A DNA stretch of 64,000 nucleotides from Methanosaeta sp. PtaU1.Bin112 (GTDB lineage: Archaea; Halobacteriota; Methanosarcinia; Methanotrichales; Methanotrichaceae): NCBI GenBank assembly GCA_002067705.1, contig MVRL01000148.1, positions 1-64,000 on the forward strand, in the 5' to 3' direction. The position numbers were made by a program, and so were the translations under genes. The notes beneath the pieces are model-generated. The model worked only from the letters and a program-made list of their open reading frames with translations. It was not told the DNA's origin and made no database searches. Of the stretch, positions 35,067 to 44,164 are shown one piece after another (within the stretch, counting starts at the first letter, position 1; each line of letters opens with the position of its first letter).

Positions 35067-35582
35067 ATGAAAAAATGGAATATGCCTATGGCATCAATCC
35101 TGCTGCTGACTGCAGCATTTCTTATCATGCCATTGGCCGTGGCGAGCGAAAAATCGGTAGAATCTGCGAATGATTCGCAGATCGAAGCTTACAACGCGAC
35201 GGAATTGGTATCATTTGTTGAATCTGCCGTGGCCTATGCCCATGAGAATGGCAGGGATAAAGCACTTGATGTGTTTTCAAATAAGACCGGCTCATTTGTC
35301 AAAGGAAACCTTTACATCTACGCCTATGACTTCAATGGAACCAACATTGCCCATCCCTTCAAACCGGATTGGATAGGCAAGAATAAAATAAACCAGACCG
35401 ATTCCAATGGAGTACCCTACATCCGAAACCTGATTGAAGTTGCCAGGGAAGGAAAAGGTTTTACATATTTCATCTTCCCAAATCCGGCTCACGATAGCAG
35501 GGACGAGTTCAAGATAGGCTATGCAATGAAAGTGGACGACGCCTGGTGGCTGGGGTCCGGAATCTATGTTTCATGTCCTTGA
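35067..35582 (+). CDS. Small exported Cache-domain protein
   Basis: The 171-residue protein has a signal peptide (ILLLTAAFLIMPLAVA) and one Cache domain paralogous to residues 45-165 of the 418-residue protein. Shared blocks are AYAHENGRDKALDVF, LYIYAYDFNGTNIAHPF and IGYAMKVDDAWWLGSGIYV. It ends right after the domain, with no output module. It is probably an exported small-molecule-binding protein. Confidence 0.82.
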   Translation: MKKWNMPMASILLLTAAFLIMPLAVASEKSVESANDSQIEAYNATELVSFVESAVAYAHENGRDKALDVFSNKTGSFVKGNLYIYAYDFNGTNIAHPFKPDWIGKNKINQTDSNGVPYIRNLIEVAREGKGFTYFIFPNPAHDSRDEFKIGYAMKVDDAWWLGSGIYVSCP

Positions 35583-35599
35583 CATGGAACAACCCCAAT

Positions 35600-36775
35600 T
35601 TATAGGAAGACTCCTCTATTGGCTTTGCTTCTCAGGGTGGATAGCTTTTGCAGAGCATCCTCCAAAGTATCTTGTTTTTTAGCGAAGTGGAAACGAATCA
35701 AGTGCCTTACATCCTCCCGGAAGAAGCTGGAGCCAGGAACTGCGGCCACACCTACTTCCTTTGCCATCCATTCGCAGAAGACGGTATCATCCGGACAGCC
35801 GAATTCGGATATGTCCATCATTACATAGTAGGCCCCTTGTGGATAGGTGTAAATGAGACCTTCTTCATCCAGTCCCTTGATGAAATAGTCCCTCTTCCGG
35901 GTGTACATCTTTAGCAGCTGCTCATAATACTCATCAGGAAAACCGAGCGCTGTGACCGCGGCTTCCTGCAAGGGCGCCGGGGCGCCTACCGTCAGGAAAT
36001 CGTGCACCTTTCTAACGCCGTCGATTATGGCAGGAGGAGCAATCAGGTATCCCAGCCTCCAGCCGGTGATGGAATAGGTCTTGGACAGAGAGCTGCAGGA
36101 TATGGTCCTTTCAAACATGCCTGGCAAAGATGCGAAGTAGACATGCCTGTGAGGTCTGTAGACTATATGCTCGTAGACCTCGTCGGTTATTACGAATGCA
36201 TCGTGCCGCTCTGCCAGCTCGGCAATGAACTGCAGCTCCTCCAATGTGAAGACCTTGCCGGTGGGATTGGAGGGATTGCATAGAATCAGTGCCTTCGGCT
36301 TCTGTTCAAATGCTGCCGCCAGCTCTTTTTCATCAAATGAGAAATCCGGGGGATAGAGCGGCACAAAGATGGGCTCTGCTCCGGAGAGTATGGCATCGGC
36401 GCCGTAATTCTCATAAAACGGAGAAAAGACGATAACCTTATCGCCGGGATTGCAGACGGTCATCATGGCGGACATCATGGCTTCAGTGCTCCCGCAGGTG
36501 ACAACTATCTCCCTCTCCGGATCGACTGGCAAGCCCATGAACCTTGTCTGCTTTTTGGCCAGAGCCTCCCGGAAATTCTGGGCCCCCCAGGTTATTGCAT
36601 ACTGATGGGGCCCATTTTTGGCCACATCTTCAAGGGCATGCAGCAGCGGCTGGGGAGGCTGGAAGTCAGGAAATCCTTGAGAGAGGTTCACGGCCCCATG
36701 TGCGTTGGCAATTCTGGTCATCTTGCGGATGACCGATTCTGTAAAGTACTCCAGGCGGCGGCTTGTTGACGGCAT
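35600..36775 (-). CDS. PLP-dependent aminotransferase (class I/II)
   Basis: The 391-residue fold-type I aminotransferase has AHGAVNLSQGFPDFQPP at the N-terminus, LILCNPSNPTGKVF, VITDEVYEHIVY and SSLSKTYSITGWRLGY, whose Lys binds pyridoxal phosphate. Near the C-terminus, HLIRFHFAK holds the substrate-carboxylate Arg. It resembles the kynurenine/glutamine-type and archaeal aromatic or aspartate aminotransferase group. Exact amino acid substrate unknown. Confidence 0.9.
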   Translation of the reverse strand: MPSTSRRLEYFTESVIRKMTRIANAHGAVNLSQGFPDFQPPQPLLHALEDVAKNGPHQYAITWGAQNFREALAKKQTRFMGLPVDPEREIVVTCGSTEAMMSAMMTVCNPGDKVIVFSPFYENYGADAILSGAEPIFVPLYPPDFSFDEKELAAAFEQKPKALILCNPSNPTGKVFTLEELQFIAELAERHDAFVITDEVYEHIVYRPHRHVYFASLPGMFERTISCSSLSKTYSITGWRLGYLIAPPAIIDGVRKVHDFLTVGAPAPLQEAAVTALGFPDEYYEQLLKMYTRKRDYFIKGLDEEGLIYTYPQGAYYVMMDISEFGCPDDTVFCEWMAKEVGVAAVPGSSFFREDVRHLIRFHFAKKQDTLEDALQKLSTLRSKANRGVFL

Positions 36776-36952
36776 AATGCAATTGACCTCTGCGGCATTA
36801 GAAATCCAACATGTACTAGATTAATCTGTGGGTTTTGCTTTGAAAATGGCAGGGGCAATTCGTCCAGAAAGCAATTTTGGAAAGCTGTCAACTGGTGCCA
36901 TTGAGGAAAGCTCTAAATAATAACAGCAAACAAAAGTCGAGCACGATCTGAA

Positions 36953-37387
36953 ATGGACTATAATGATTGCCTGAAATTCGCCAATGACAATCCGGTCAGC
37001 TTCATCGCCACAATGGATGGAGAGATGCCCAGGGTTCGGGCCTTTTTGATGTGGTTTGCAGACGAAAGCGGCTTTTACTATCATACGGCAACGTCAAAGA
37101 GCGTCTGCAAGCAGCTCATGAACAATCCAAACATAGAGGTCTGCTTCTATCATGCTGGCGACATAATGGCAAAAAATATGATGCGTGTCAGTGGAAGAGT
37201 TGAGTTCTTGGATGATGCCGGCCTCAGGGCCAGGCTCCTGGAGGAGAGGCCATTTCTGCGAGCTATCGTAAATGGCCCGAAAGATCCTCTGCTGACCATA
37301 TTCCGGATTCATGAGGGCGAGGTGCAGTTCTGGAGCATGGCCGATAACTTAAGGGAAGCGGATACACCTAGGATCAAATTCGGATGA
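36953..37387 (+). CDS. Pyridoxamine 5'-phosphate oxidase family protein
   Basis: The 144-residue split-barrel protein has NDNPVSFIATMDGEMPRVRAFLMWF and TATSKSVCKQLMNNPNIEVCFYH, typical of small archaeal FMN- or F420-binding members. It heads a same-strand run with the YkgJ, geranylgeranyl-reductase and prenyl synthase genes. Substrate unknown. Confidence 0.82.
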   Translation: MDYNDCLKFANDNPVSFIATMDGEMPRVRAFLMWFADESGFYYHTATSKSVCKQLMNNPNIEVCFYHAGDIMAKNMMRVSGRVEFLDDAGLRARLLEERPFLRAIVNGPKDPLLTIFRIHEGEVQFWSMADNLREADTPRIKFG

Positions 37388-37411
37388 TGAGATGAGGGAT
37401 CGTCGAGGAAC

Positions 37412-37885
37412 ATGCCGCTAGATCCATACGATTATCTTCGCATCCAGATCCAGATGGATTTCCAGTGCCAACGCTGCGGCCATTGCTGCCAGGTTGCCGA
37501 TCCCATTGATATTTACCCCAAAGACGTTCGCAGACTGGCGAGCTTCTTTAATATCTCTTTAGAGGAAGTAATCAAAGAGTACACCATCCCCCACCCCAGC
37601 GAGCCCGACCTTCGGGCTCTCAAAGATGCCGCACCCTGCCGATTTTACGATGCTGAGCAGAAGGGATGCAGGATTTATAAAGCACGGCCCATGGTATGCA
37701 GATGCAGCCCATTTCTAAGTCCAGGCCAGATTGGCCTTCAGGGCGTGGAGATCTATGAGGACTGCCCGGCTTCAGAGAAGAGCTACACAAGAATTAAAAG
37801 GGATCTGGACATTTTGCTCGCACCCAATGCCAAAACGCAGAGAAAGCTCGAGAAAGCACTGGCCAAGATGATGCAGATAGAATGA
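37412..37885 (+). CDS. YkgJ family cysteine-cluster protein
   Basis: The 157-residue protein has two cysteine groups: CQRCGHCC (about 15-22) and CRFYDAEQKGC with ARPMVCRCSPF (about 74-103). This is the pattern of the YkgJ/CxxCxxCC family, proposed to bind zinc or an Fe-S cluster. It lies 24 bases after the PPOX-fold gene and 20 bases before the reductase gene, so it may serve the same pathway. Confidence 0.85.
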   Translation: MPLDPYDYLRIQIQMDFQCQRCGHCCQVADPIDIYPKDVRRLASFFNISLEEVIKEYTIPHPSEPDLRALKDAAPCRFYDAEQKGCRIYKARPMVCRCSPFLSPGQIGLQGVEIYEDCPASEKSYTRIKRDLDILLAPNAKTQRKLEKALAKMMQIE

Positions 37886-37905
37886 AAATATAGAATGAAA
37901 CTACA

Positions 37906-39093
37906 ATGAAAACCGACGTCATCGTAATAGGAGCAGGCCCAGGAGGATCGATGGCTGCCAAGGCCGCGGCAGAATCGGGCCTGAATGCCCTTCTTTTGGA
38001 AAAGCGGCAGGAGATCGGAGAGGCAATCAGGTGTGCCGAGGGGATAAGCTTCAGATCGGAGCTCTATGAATTGGTCAGGGTTCAGCCCGACTGGATATCG
38101 AGCGAGGTGCACGGGGTCAGGATGCACTCCCCAAATAACGATAGCGTTTCCATCGATGTGAATAGCAAAGGCGAATGCGGCGGATACATTCTGGAAAGGA
38201 AGTGCTTTGACCGGGGCCTTGCCCTCCAGGCCGCCCGAGCCGGAGCTCGGATCCTGGTAAAGACCCGGGCTACGGGACTGGTCAGAAAGGACGGCATGTG
38301 GAGAATTGCAGCCAGCTGCGGCGGCCATCCCCTGCAGATCGAGGCGCCACTGGTCATAGGCGCGGACGGCATCGAATCCAAGACGGCCAGATGGGCAGGA
38401 ATCGACACCAGGCTGAAGCTGGAGGACATAATGGTCTGTGCTCAGTTCCTGGTTGCAGACGAAGGCATCGACCAGGATTGCTGCGAGTTCTTCTTCGGCA
38501 ACAGAATAGCGCCGGGAGGCTATGCATGGATCTTTCCCAAAGGAAGAGGACTTGCAAACGTGGGGATAGGCATACAGGGCTCCCAATCCGGTCCTGGCAA
38601 GGCTCTATCGCTTCTGGAGCGGTTCATGCAGGATAAAATGCCCAGGGGCAGGATGCTTCAGATGGTGACTGGAGGAATCCCTACCTCTGGACCAATGAGC
38701 AGCACAACGTCCGACGGAATAATGCTGGTGGGCGATGCCGCCCATCAATCCGATCCGCTCACCGGGGGCGGGATCATAAATGCCATGAGAGCAGGAATAC
38801 TGGCCGGAGAGACGGCTGGCAAGGCGGTCCATTCTGGGGATGTAAGCCGCGCCTCTTTAAAGGGATATGAGGATCGATGCAAAATAGCCATCGACAAGCA
38901 ATTAAAGAGACGCTACCACGCCAAAAATCTATTCCTGAAGCTTGCAGATGAAGACCTGAATAATCTTATTGGATCGCTGCATGGAAAGGATCTCACCAGC
39001 ATGAATACGCGGAGCCTGATGAGCGTTCTATTCAAGCAGAATCCGAGAATGCTCTGGAGATTGGGCGTCTCGAATCTGATTGAGCGTCTATGA
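37906..39093 (+). CDS. Geranylgeranyl reductase family flavoprotein
   Basis: The 395-residue FAD enzyme has the dinucleotide fold VIVIGAGPGGSMAAKAAAESG (residues about 5-25), the family motif PGGYAWIFPKG (about 203-213) and a second FAD motif MLVGDAAHQSDPLTGGGIINAM (about 274-295). Archaeal members hydrogenate the isoprenoid chains of archaeol lipids or of quinone/prenol side chains. The next gene makes prenyl diphosphates, which supports a membrane-lipid role. Confidence 0.9.
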   Translation: MKTDVIVIGAGPGGSMAAKAAAESGLNALLLEKRQEIGEAIRCAEGISFRSELYELVRVQPDWISSEVHGVRMHSPNNDSVSIDVNSKGECGGYILERKCFDRGLALQAARAGARILVKTRATGLVRKDGMWRIAASCGGHPLQIEAPLVIGADGIESKTARWAGIDTRLKLEDIMVCAQFLVADEGIDQDCCEFFFGNRIAPGGYAWIFPKGRGLANVGIGIQGSQSGPGKALSLLERFMQDKMPRGRMLQMVTGGIPTSGPMSSTTSDGIMLVGDAAHQSDPLTGGGIINAMRAGILAGETAGKAVHSGDVSRASLKGYEDRCKIAIDKQLKRRYHAKNLFLKLADEDLNNLIGSLHGKDLTSMNTRSLMSVLFKQNPRMLWRLGVSNLIERL

Positions 39094-39135
39094 ACGGTTA
39101 TTGATACGAGGAATAAGCGCGGAGGCAAAGGAGAG

Positions 39136-40170
39136 ATGAACTACACTGATGTGCTCGATAACTACGGTACGATAATTGAGGAGGACCTCAAGAAAAGAAT
39201 GGATGAGATGGTCAGAGATGGCAAAAAGTACCATCCGTTCCTGGGAGATGTCTATGATGCCACCAGTGAGTTCGTGCTCAGAGGAGGAAGAAGGCTCTCC
39301 GCAGTCAGCACTCTTATCGTCTACCAGGGCTTTTCCGGCAAAACAGACGATAAAATAGTCCGTGTTTGCTCCGCCATTGAGCTTTATCGGCACAGCATCC
39401 TTATTCATGACGATATTGTTGATGTGGAGGAAAGACGGAGAGGCGGAGAGACGCTGCACAAAATTTTTGCCAGAGGGCTCGATGAGCGCTTCGGCATCGG
39501 CACTGCTATGTTTGTCGGTAATATCCTCTATGCTCTGGCAATCGAATGCCTCCTGGAGTCGGGATTTGAAAGTGACAGGATTGCAGATGCAGCGAAACTC
39601 CTGGCTACAGAATTTCGGGCGGTCAACGAGAGCCAGATCCTGGATATGCTCTTTGAATACAAAGATCCGGACGTGAACGAGTGGTCGGTCATGGCTGCCA
39701 GAAGAGCCGCCTCTCTCTTCAAGGCATCGATGCTCACCGGGGGATTGTTGGCATCCGCTTCCGACAAGGATCAAGACCTGCTGCTTAAAGCTTCCAGGCA
39801 CATTGGATTTGCCTTTGACATTCAAGATGACATAATCGATACCTTCGCCACAGAGGAGCAGTATGGGCGGATTCCCTGTGGAGATATCGGCAAGAGGAAA
39901 AAGCCGCTGCATGTCATCCTCGCTCTGCAGAAGGACAGTCGTCTCGCAGCAATCATGCAGGAGGGAAGATGCCTTGATGAGGCAGAAATCGTGCATGTCC
40001 AGAGTCTGATCAGGGAGTGCGGCGCTCTGGATGAGGCCAAGTCTATATCGAGGTGGCATGCAGCCCAGGCAGAGGACCTGATTGCTAAAACCGAGATGGA
40101 TCAGGATGCTAAGGATTTCTTCGTATCCTTCATAAGATTCGTGGACGAGAGCCTTGACTGGTATAAATAG
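39136..40170 (+). CDS. Isoprenyl diphosphate synthase (polyprenyl synthetase)
   Basis: The 344-residue trans-prenyltransferase has FVLRGGRRLSAVSTL, the first Asp-rich motif ILIHDDIVDVEERRRG (DDxxD near 91-95) and the second AFDIQDDIIDTFATEEQYGR (near 229-248). It condenses isopentenyl diphosphate onto allylic diphosphates. The fifth residue before the first motif is the small Ser, which in this family allows longer chains than farnesyl; product length is still uncertain. It is clustered with the reductase gene. Confidence 0.92.
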   Translation: MNYTDVLDNYGTIIEEDLKKRMDEMVRDGKKYHPFLGDVYDATSEFVLRGGRRLSAVSTLIVYQGFSGKTDDKIVRVCSAIELYRHSILIHDDIVDVEERRRGGETLHKIFARGLDERFGIGTAMFVGNILYALAIECLLESGFESDRIADAAKLLATEFRAVNESQILDMLFEYKDPDVNEWSVMAARRAASLFKASMLTGGLLASASDKDQDLLLKASRHIGFAFDIQDDIIDTFATEEQYGRIPCGDIGKRKKPLHVILALQKDSRLAAIMQEGRCLDEAEIVHVQSLIRECGALDEAKSISRWHAAQAEDLIAKTEMDQDAKDFFVSFIRFVDESLDWYK

Positions 40171-40231
40171 GCTGCAAGAAGCGAGAAAGGCAAAGACTTG
40201 GGCGTAGGATGATCAAGCAGAAGGAGAAGCA

Positions 40232-40771
40232 ATGAAGGTTCTGACAGTGTTGGCAAGCCCCAGGAAGGGCGGCAACACCGAGATTCTTGTAGATGAGATG
40301 CTCAAGGGTGCGCAGCAGAAAGGCCACATTACAGAAAAGGTGCACCTCTATGATTGCGAGATCCTGCCCTGCCTGGATTGCAGGGGCTGCAAAAGGGCCT
40401 CATCCGGATACACCTGCTCTCTTTCGGACGGAATGAGAGAGATTTATGCCCGGCTGGAAGAGGCGGACATCATCATCTTCGCCACGCCTGTCTACTGGTA
40501 CGGGCCAACTGCCAAGATGAAGCTGCTAATCGATAGGCTTCGGCCATATATCGCCAGCCGCAAGCTGGCCGGCAAGAAGGGGCTGGTGATCAGTCCGTCC
40601 GAGGAAGGGGCGTCGTGCTGCGGGCCCCTCTTGCAGATGTTTGCCATGTCCTTTGATTATCTGGGCATGGTGAACGCGGGAAGCCTGCTAGCCAAGGCTT
40701 ATGAGAAGGGCGAGATCAAGAAGAGTCCGGAGGAGCTGGAAAGAGCAAAAGAGATGGGACGGTCGCTGTAA
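40232..40771 (+). CDS. Flavodoxin-fold FMN reductase, iron-sulfur-flavoprotein-like
   Basis: The 179-residue protein starts with LTVLASPRKGGNTEILVDEM (FMN phosphate loop) and has FATPVYWYGPTAKMKLLIDR. A cysteine group C-x2-C-x2-C-x8-C sits at residues about 46-61 (CLDCRGC). This is close to, but one residue longer than, the compact motif of methanogen iron-sulfur flavoproteins that bind a 4Fe-4S cluster. AAGGAG precedes the ATG. A T-run at 40780-40785 probably ends the transcript. Confidence 0.85.
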   Translation: MKVLTVLASPRKGGNTEILVDEMLKGAQQKGHITEKVHLYDCEILPCLDCRGCKRASSGYTCSLSDGMREIYARLEEADIIIFATPVYWYGPTAKMKLLIDRLRPYIASRKLAGKKGLVISPSEEGASCCGPLLQMFAMSFDYLGMVNAGSLLAKAYEKGEIKKSPEELERAKEMGRSL

Positions 40772-40865
40772 GCTGCACCTTTTTTCCCTCGGGTTCTGTG
40801 GAATTTCGGCCTCAGAAATATTTATCATTAATGATGGTATTTGATTTTGATAGCCGGTGATTTCT

Positions 40866-41552
40866 ATGTATCAAAGAACACTCACCTTATTCGGGCTTGC
40901 CGCCGCCATATGCTCTTGCATGCTGGTGGCGGGATCAGTTGCATCAGAGATGAAAAATGGTTCCAATGCTTTCATAGATGCGGGCTGTTTTGCAGAAGAC
41001 TACAATCTGAATTGCGATAGCCTGGAGCTGGAGGAGAGGTTTGGATGCATGCAGATCATTAATGCCTCCCAGGAATTGGATAACCTCTCACCGCGGCTGC
41101 CTATAGTCGAATGCCTCTATCTGGGAGAGGATTTTGGCCCCTCCCAGGGCATACTCCGAGAAGGCTGCATGATGCCGCTCTTCCGGAAATACATCGTCAG
41201 GCAGGGAGAAGAGATCAAGCTGATAGAGAGCGCCGAGGATTTCCGGTCAGAATTTGCTCCGGTGGAGACGAAGGAAGAGGCGCTGGCCTTCGCTATCGCT
41301 CTGACAAGCTCACTATCCAGATATGATACCTCCGTGCCGGAAGACTACTTTTCGGTATCGCCAACAATAACGCCAACTTATGCCAGTGAGACTGCAGGAG
41401 GCTTTGTGGTCCATCTATTCGATAGCCAGCTATGCGGCTGCGGCACACATCCGTATTATGCGATCGATTATCTGGTTAGCAGAGACGGCAATGTGACAGA
41501 GATGTCAAGACAGGAGGTCTTCAACAGCACAAGGCTGGTCTGCTTTGACTGA
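40866..41552 (+). CDS. Exported hypothetical protein
   Basis: About 228 residues with a signal peptide (LTLFGLAAAICSCMLVAGSVA). The ATG at 40866 is chosen because GGTGAT lies just upstream; GTG 40857 is the alternative. The mature part contains several cysteines (for example CGCGTHPYYAIDYLV near the C-terminus) that could form disulfides. No known domain recognised. Confidence 0.65.
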   Translation: MYQRTLTLFGLAAAICSCMLVAGSVASEMKNGSNAFIDAGCFAEDYNLNCDSLELEERFGCMQIINASQELDNLSPRLPIVECLYLGEDFGPSQGILREGCMMPLFRKYIVRQGEEIKLIESAEDFRSEFAPVETKEEALAFAIALTSSLSRYDTSVPEDYFSVSPTITPTYASETAGGFVVHLFDSQLCGCGTHPYYAIDYLVSRDGNVTEMSRQEVFNSTRLVCFD

Positions 41553-41569
41553 ATCATGCCGCGGAGGGG

Positions 41570-41634
41570 GCTAGACATATGAAGGCAATGAAAGCCAGGC
41601 AACAGACGCCAGAATGCCTGGCGATCTGTCTAGC
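41570..41634. terminator. Nested inverted repeat between convergent genes
   Basis: Outer arms GCTAGACA (41570-41577) and TGTCTAGC (41627-41634) enclose inner arms GCCAGGCA (41594-41601) and TGCCTGGC (41615-41622). Both pairs are perfect 8-bp complements. The structure lies between two converging genes and overlaps the last codons of the minus-strand one, so it probably ends both transcripts. Confidence 0.55.
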
Positions 41635-42202
41635 GCTTTGCAGCCTTGGCTTTTCCATCGCCCATAAATTCGCCTCCTGAACTGAGAATATAAGTTCCTG
41701 ACATAGAATTGATGGGAGTGCTATTTTCCAGAAAGAGGACGAGATCGTACTTGTCAGTAACCTGGCCGGAGTATTCCGAATCAGCCGATGAGACGGTTAG
41801 CGCAAGTTCATCCCCCTCAAGGGTGCCACTGGCCGTAACCGAGTTGCTTTTGCTGCCGCGAGCCAGTGTTCCATAGCCCATGAATTTTGTCTTGCCTGAA
41901 GACCACAGGGTCAGATCAAGCAGACTATCAGGCCGATCTTCGAATCTTATCGACCACTTGCCGCTCAAGACATCAGATTGATCATCATTTTTATTCTCGG
42001 TCTGATTTGCTTTGCTATCGGAAAGATTATGCTGGACCTGTTTTGGCTCAGGCATTCCCATATTCGGACTGGTGATCTTTGGCGTTGGCATTTTCATATT
42101 CGCGAACGGAATGCTGGGCTCCGCGATATCTCCCGGTTCGATTGCATATGCTTGAAGAGATAAAACGGAGAGCAGTATTGCGGGTAATAGCAGGTTAATC
42201 AT
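41630..42202 (-). CDS. Exported hypothetical protein
   Basis: About 190 residues from the ATG at 42202; the frame also opens at TTG 42217. A signal peptide (INLLLPAILLSVLSLQAYA) is followed by a low-complexity Pro/Met/Asn linker (about 25-75). A beta-rich domain of about 110 residues follows, with SGKWSIRFEDRPDSLLDLTL, GTLARGSKSNSVTASGTLEG and MSGTYILSSGGEF. The domain resembles secreted beta-sandwich or barrel folds but no family is recognised. Confidence 0.65.
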   Translation of the reverse strand: MINLLLPAILLSVLSLQAYAIEPGDIAEPSIPFANMKMPTPKITSPNMGMPEPKQVQHNLSDSKANQTENKNDDQSDVLSGKWSIRFEDRPDSLLDLTLWSSGKTKFMGYGTLARGSKSNSVTASGTLEGDELALTVSSADSEYSGQVTDKYDLVLFLENSTPINSMSGTYILSSGGEFMGDGKAKAAKR

Positions 42203-42300
42203 TCTCAATGAGTCCAACCTCCAGCCTTATGCTGCTCTTACTATTGCAGGCGAACAATTTTAAGGTTATTGCGTTTTCAATATAATCTGGTGACATCTCC

Positions 42301-43317
42301 TTGAGCATATGTGAATCGAGAACCATCTGGTGGGATGATGGACTGTGGCTGATCGATCAGACCCTACTTCCCGGAAAGCTGCTGCCCCTTCGCATTAAGA
42401 GCATCCGGCAGCTCATCGAAGCTATCAAGATCCTGCGCGTGCGCGGCGCTCCCGCCCTGGGTGCCGCTGGAGGCTATGGGATTGCGCTCGCTGCCAGCCT
42501 CTCCCCGGCGACAAATGCGCCGGAGCTGATGGATGAGCTGGAGACTGCCGCCGCTATGATCAAAGGCTCGCGCCCAACTGCGATCAACCTCTCCTGGGGA
42601 GTAGATAGAGTCTTGCGAGCCGCTGCCATCCAGGAGACGGCAGAGGATATTCGCGAGGCAGCGTTCCGGGAGGCTGAGGAGATCGCCGAGGAGGACATCC
42701 GCATCAATAAGCTCCTGGGAAAGAACGGAGCCAGGCTTCTGAATGATGGGGACAGTGTTCTCACCCACTGCAATGCCGGAAGGCTGGCCTGCGTCGGCTG
42801 GGGGACAGCCCTGGGAGTGATCCGCTCTGCCGTTGCCGCAGGAAAGCAAATTCATGTCTACGCCTGCGAGACCCGGCCACTGCACCAGGGATCGCGCCTC
42901 ACCTGCTGGGAGCTGGCCCAGGACGGGATACCGGTCACCCTGCTCTGTGACAGCATGTCAGGAAGCCTGATGAGGAAGGGCAAGATCGACAAGGTCATCG
43001 TGGGAGCGGACCGCATCACGAGGGACGCAGCCTTCAACAAAATCGGAACCTACAGCCATGCAGTCCTGGCAAAACATCACAAGATCCCCTTCTACGTGGC
43101 TGCGCCACTCTCCACCTTCGACCGCCAGCACGGAGAGGATGAGATTGTAGTTGAGGAGCGGGACGGTGAGGAGATCTGCCGGATGGGTGAAGTTCAGCTT
43201 GCCCCCAAGGGAATCGGGGTCTACAATCCGGCTTTCGATGCCACGCCTCTGGAGCTGGTGTCTGGACTGATAACAGAGAAGGGAGTATTCAGGCCGCCTC
43301 TGATGCCGCCTATTTGA
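42301..43317 (+). CDS. mtnA: S-methyl-5-thioribose-1-phosphate isomerase (aIF2B-like)
   Basis: The 338-residue enzyme isomerises methylthioribose-1-phosphate to the ribulose form in methionine salvage. Motifs are RVRGAPALGAAGGYGIALA (about 49-67), NLSWGVDRV, LTHCNAGRLACVGWGTALGVI with the catalytic Cys, and VIVGADRITRDAAFNKIGTY with the catalytic Asp. It starts with TTG at 42301; GGTGA lies 7 bases upstream and no ATG or GTG fits the family length. The neighbouring mtaP supplies its substrate. Confidence 0.92.
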   Translation: MSICESRTIWWDDGLWLIDQTLLPGKLLPLRIKSIRQLIEAIKILRVRGAPALGAAGGYGIALAASLSPATNAPELMDELETAAAMIKGSRPTAINLSWGVDRVLRAAAIQETAEDIREAAFREAEEIAEEDIRINKLLGKNGARLLNDGDSVLTHCNAGRLACVGWGTALGVIRSAVAAGKQIHVYACETRPLHQGSRLTCWELAQDGIPVTLLCDSMSGSLMRKGKIDKVIVGADRITRDAAFNKIGTYSHAVLAKHHKIPFYVAAPLSTFDRQHGEDEIVVEERDGEEICRMGEVQLAPKGIGVYNPAFDATPLELVSGLITEKGVFRPPLMPPI

Positions 43318-43342
43318 ATGCATTTAATATAGAAGGACCTGA

Positions 43343-44107
43343 GTGCTTTCCATGATTTCCGACCTGGCCGTCATCGGCGGAGTGGGCTTCGCACTGCCGG
43401 GGCTGGCTGACGAGATTGAGACGCCCTATGGACTGGTGCCCGTCGTTCGCAGCCGAATTAAAGGACAGAAGATCATCTTCATCTCCCGTCACGGAGAGGG
43501 CCATCTTCCTCCTCACAGGGTCAACTACCGAGCGATCATCTCCGCTGCCAGAATGGCTGGCGCAAGCTGTGTCATCTCCACCAACACCGTGGGCAGCATG
43601 GCAGGCCATCCCATCGGCAGCATCTTTTTGCCTGTCGACTTTGTAGAGTTCACGAGGAGCCGGCCCAATACCTTCTTTGAAGAGAGAGCGGTTCATGTGG
43701 ACATGAGCCAGCCCTATTGCCCGGCCCTTAAGAGCTCACTCGCTGATGCCGCCCGCTCGCTCGGCCAGATGGTCAGTGAGGGCGTCTATGTCTGCGCCGA
43801 GGGCCCCCATCTGGAGTCGCCCGCCCAGATCAGGATGATGCGCCAGTTCGGGGATGTGGTGGGCATGACCGGCTATCCGGAGGTGGCTTTAGCCAGGGAA
43901 GCTGCCCTTTGCTATGCCTCGCTATGCATTGTCACCAACCCAGCCGCGGGAATGACGGGCGGAGGCAATCTGACTGTATCTGAGATCGCCGATCTCATGA
44001 AAAGATACCAGATGACCGCTATAGAAGTAGTCTCTCTGGCAGCGCAGACTATAACGGATCAGAGATCATGCAGCTGCAGGGATGCACTGAAATGTGCGAG
44101 GTTTTAG
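43343..44107 (+). CDS. mtaP: S-methyl-5'-thioadenosine/thioinosine phosphorylase
   Basis: The 254-residue PNP/MTAP family enzyme cleaves methylthioadenosine or methylthioinosine with phosphate to the substrate of MtnA. Motifs are IISRHGEGHLPPHRVNYRA (phosphate site), ISTNTVGSM, GVYVCAEGPHLESPAQI, GDVVGMTGYPEVALAREA and CIVTNPAAGM. GTG 43343, with AAGGA 5 bases upstream, or ATG 43352 may be the start. Some methanogen homologues act on methylthioinosine, so base preference is open. Confidence 0.92.
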   Translation: MLSMISDLAVIGGVGFALPGLADEIETPYGLVPVVRSRIKGQKIIFISRHGEGHLPPHRVNYRAIISAARMAGASCVISTNTVGSMAGHPIGSIFLPVDFVEFTRSRPNTFFEERAVHVDMSQPYCPALKSSLADAARSLGQMVSEGVYVCAEGPHLESPAQIRMMRQFGDVVGMTGYPEVALAREAALCYASLCIVTNPAAGMTGGGNLTVSEIADLMKRYQMTAIEVVSLAAQTITDQRSCSCRDALKCARF

Positions 44108-44164
44108 TCTCCAATTTTAGTCGTCAATAGTTTTATATATAATTTAAACAGTTACCTATCTGCT

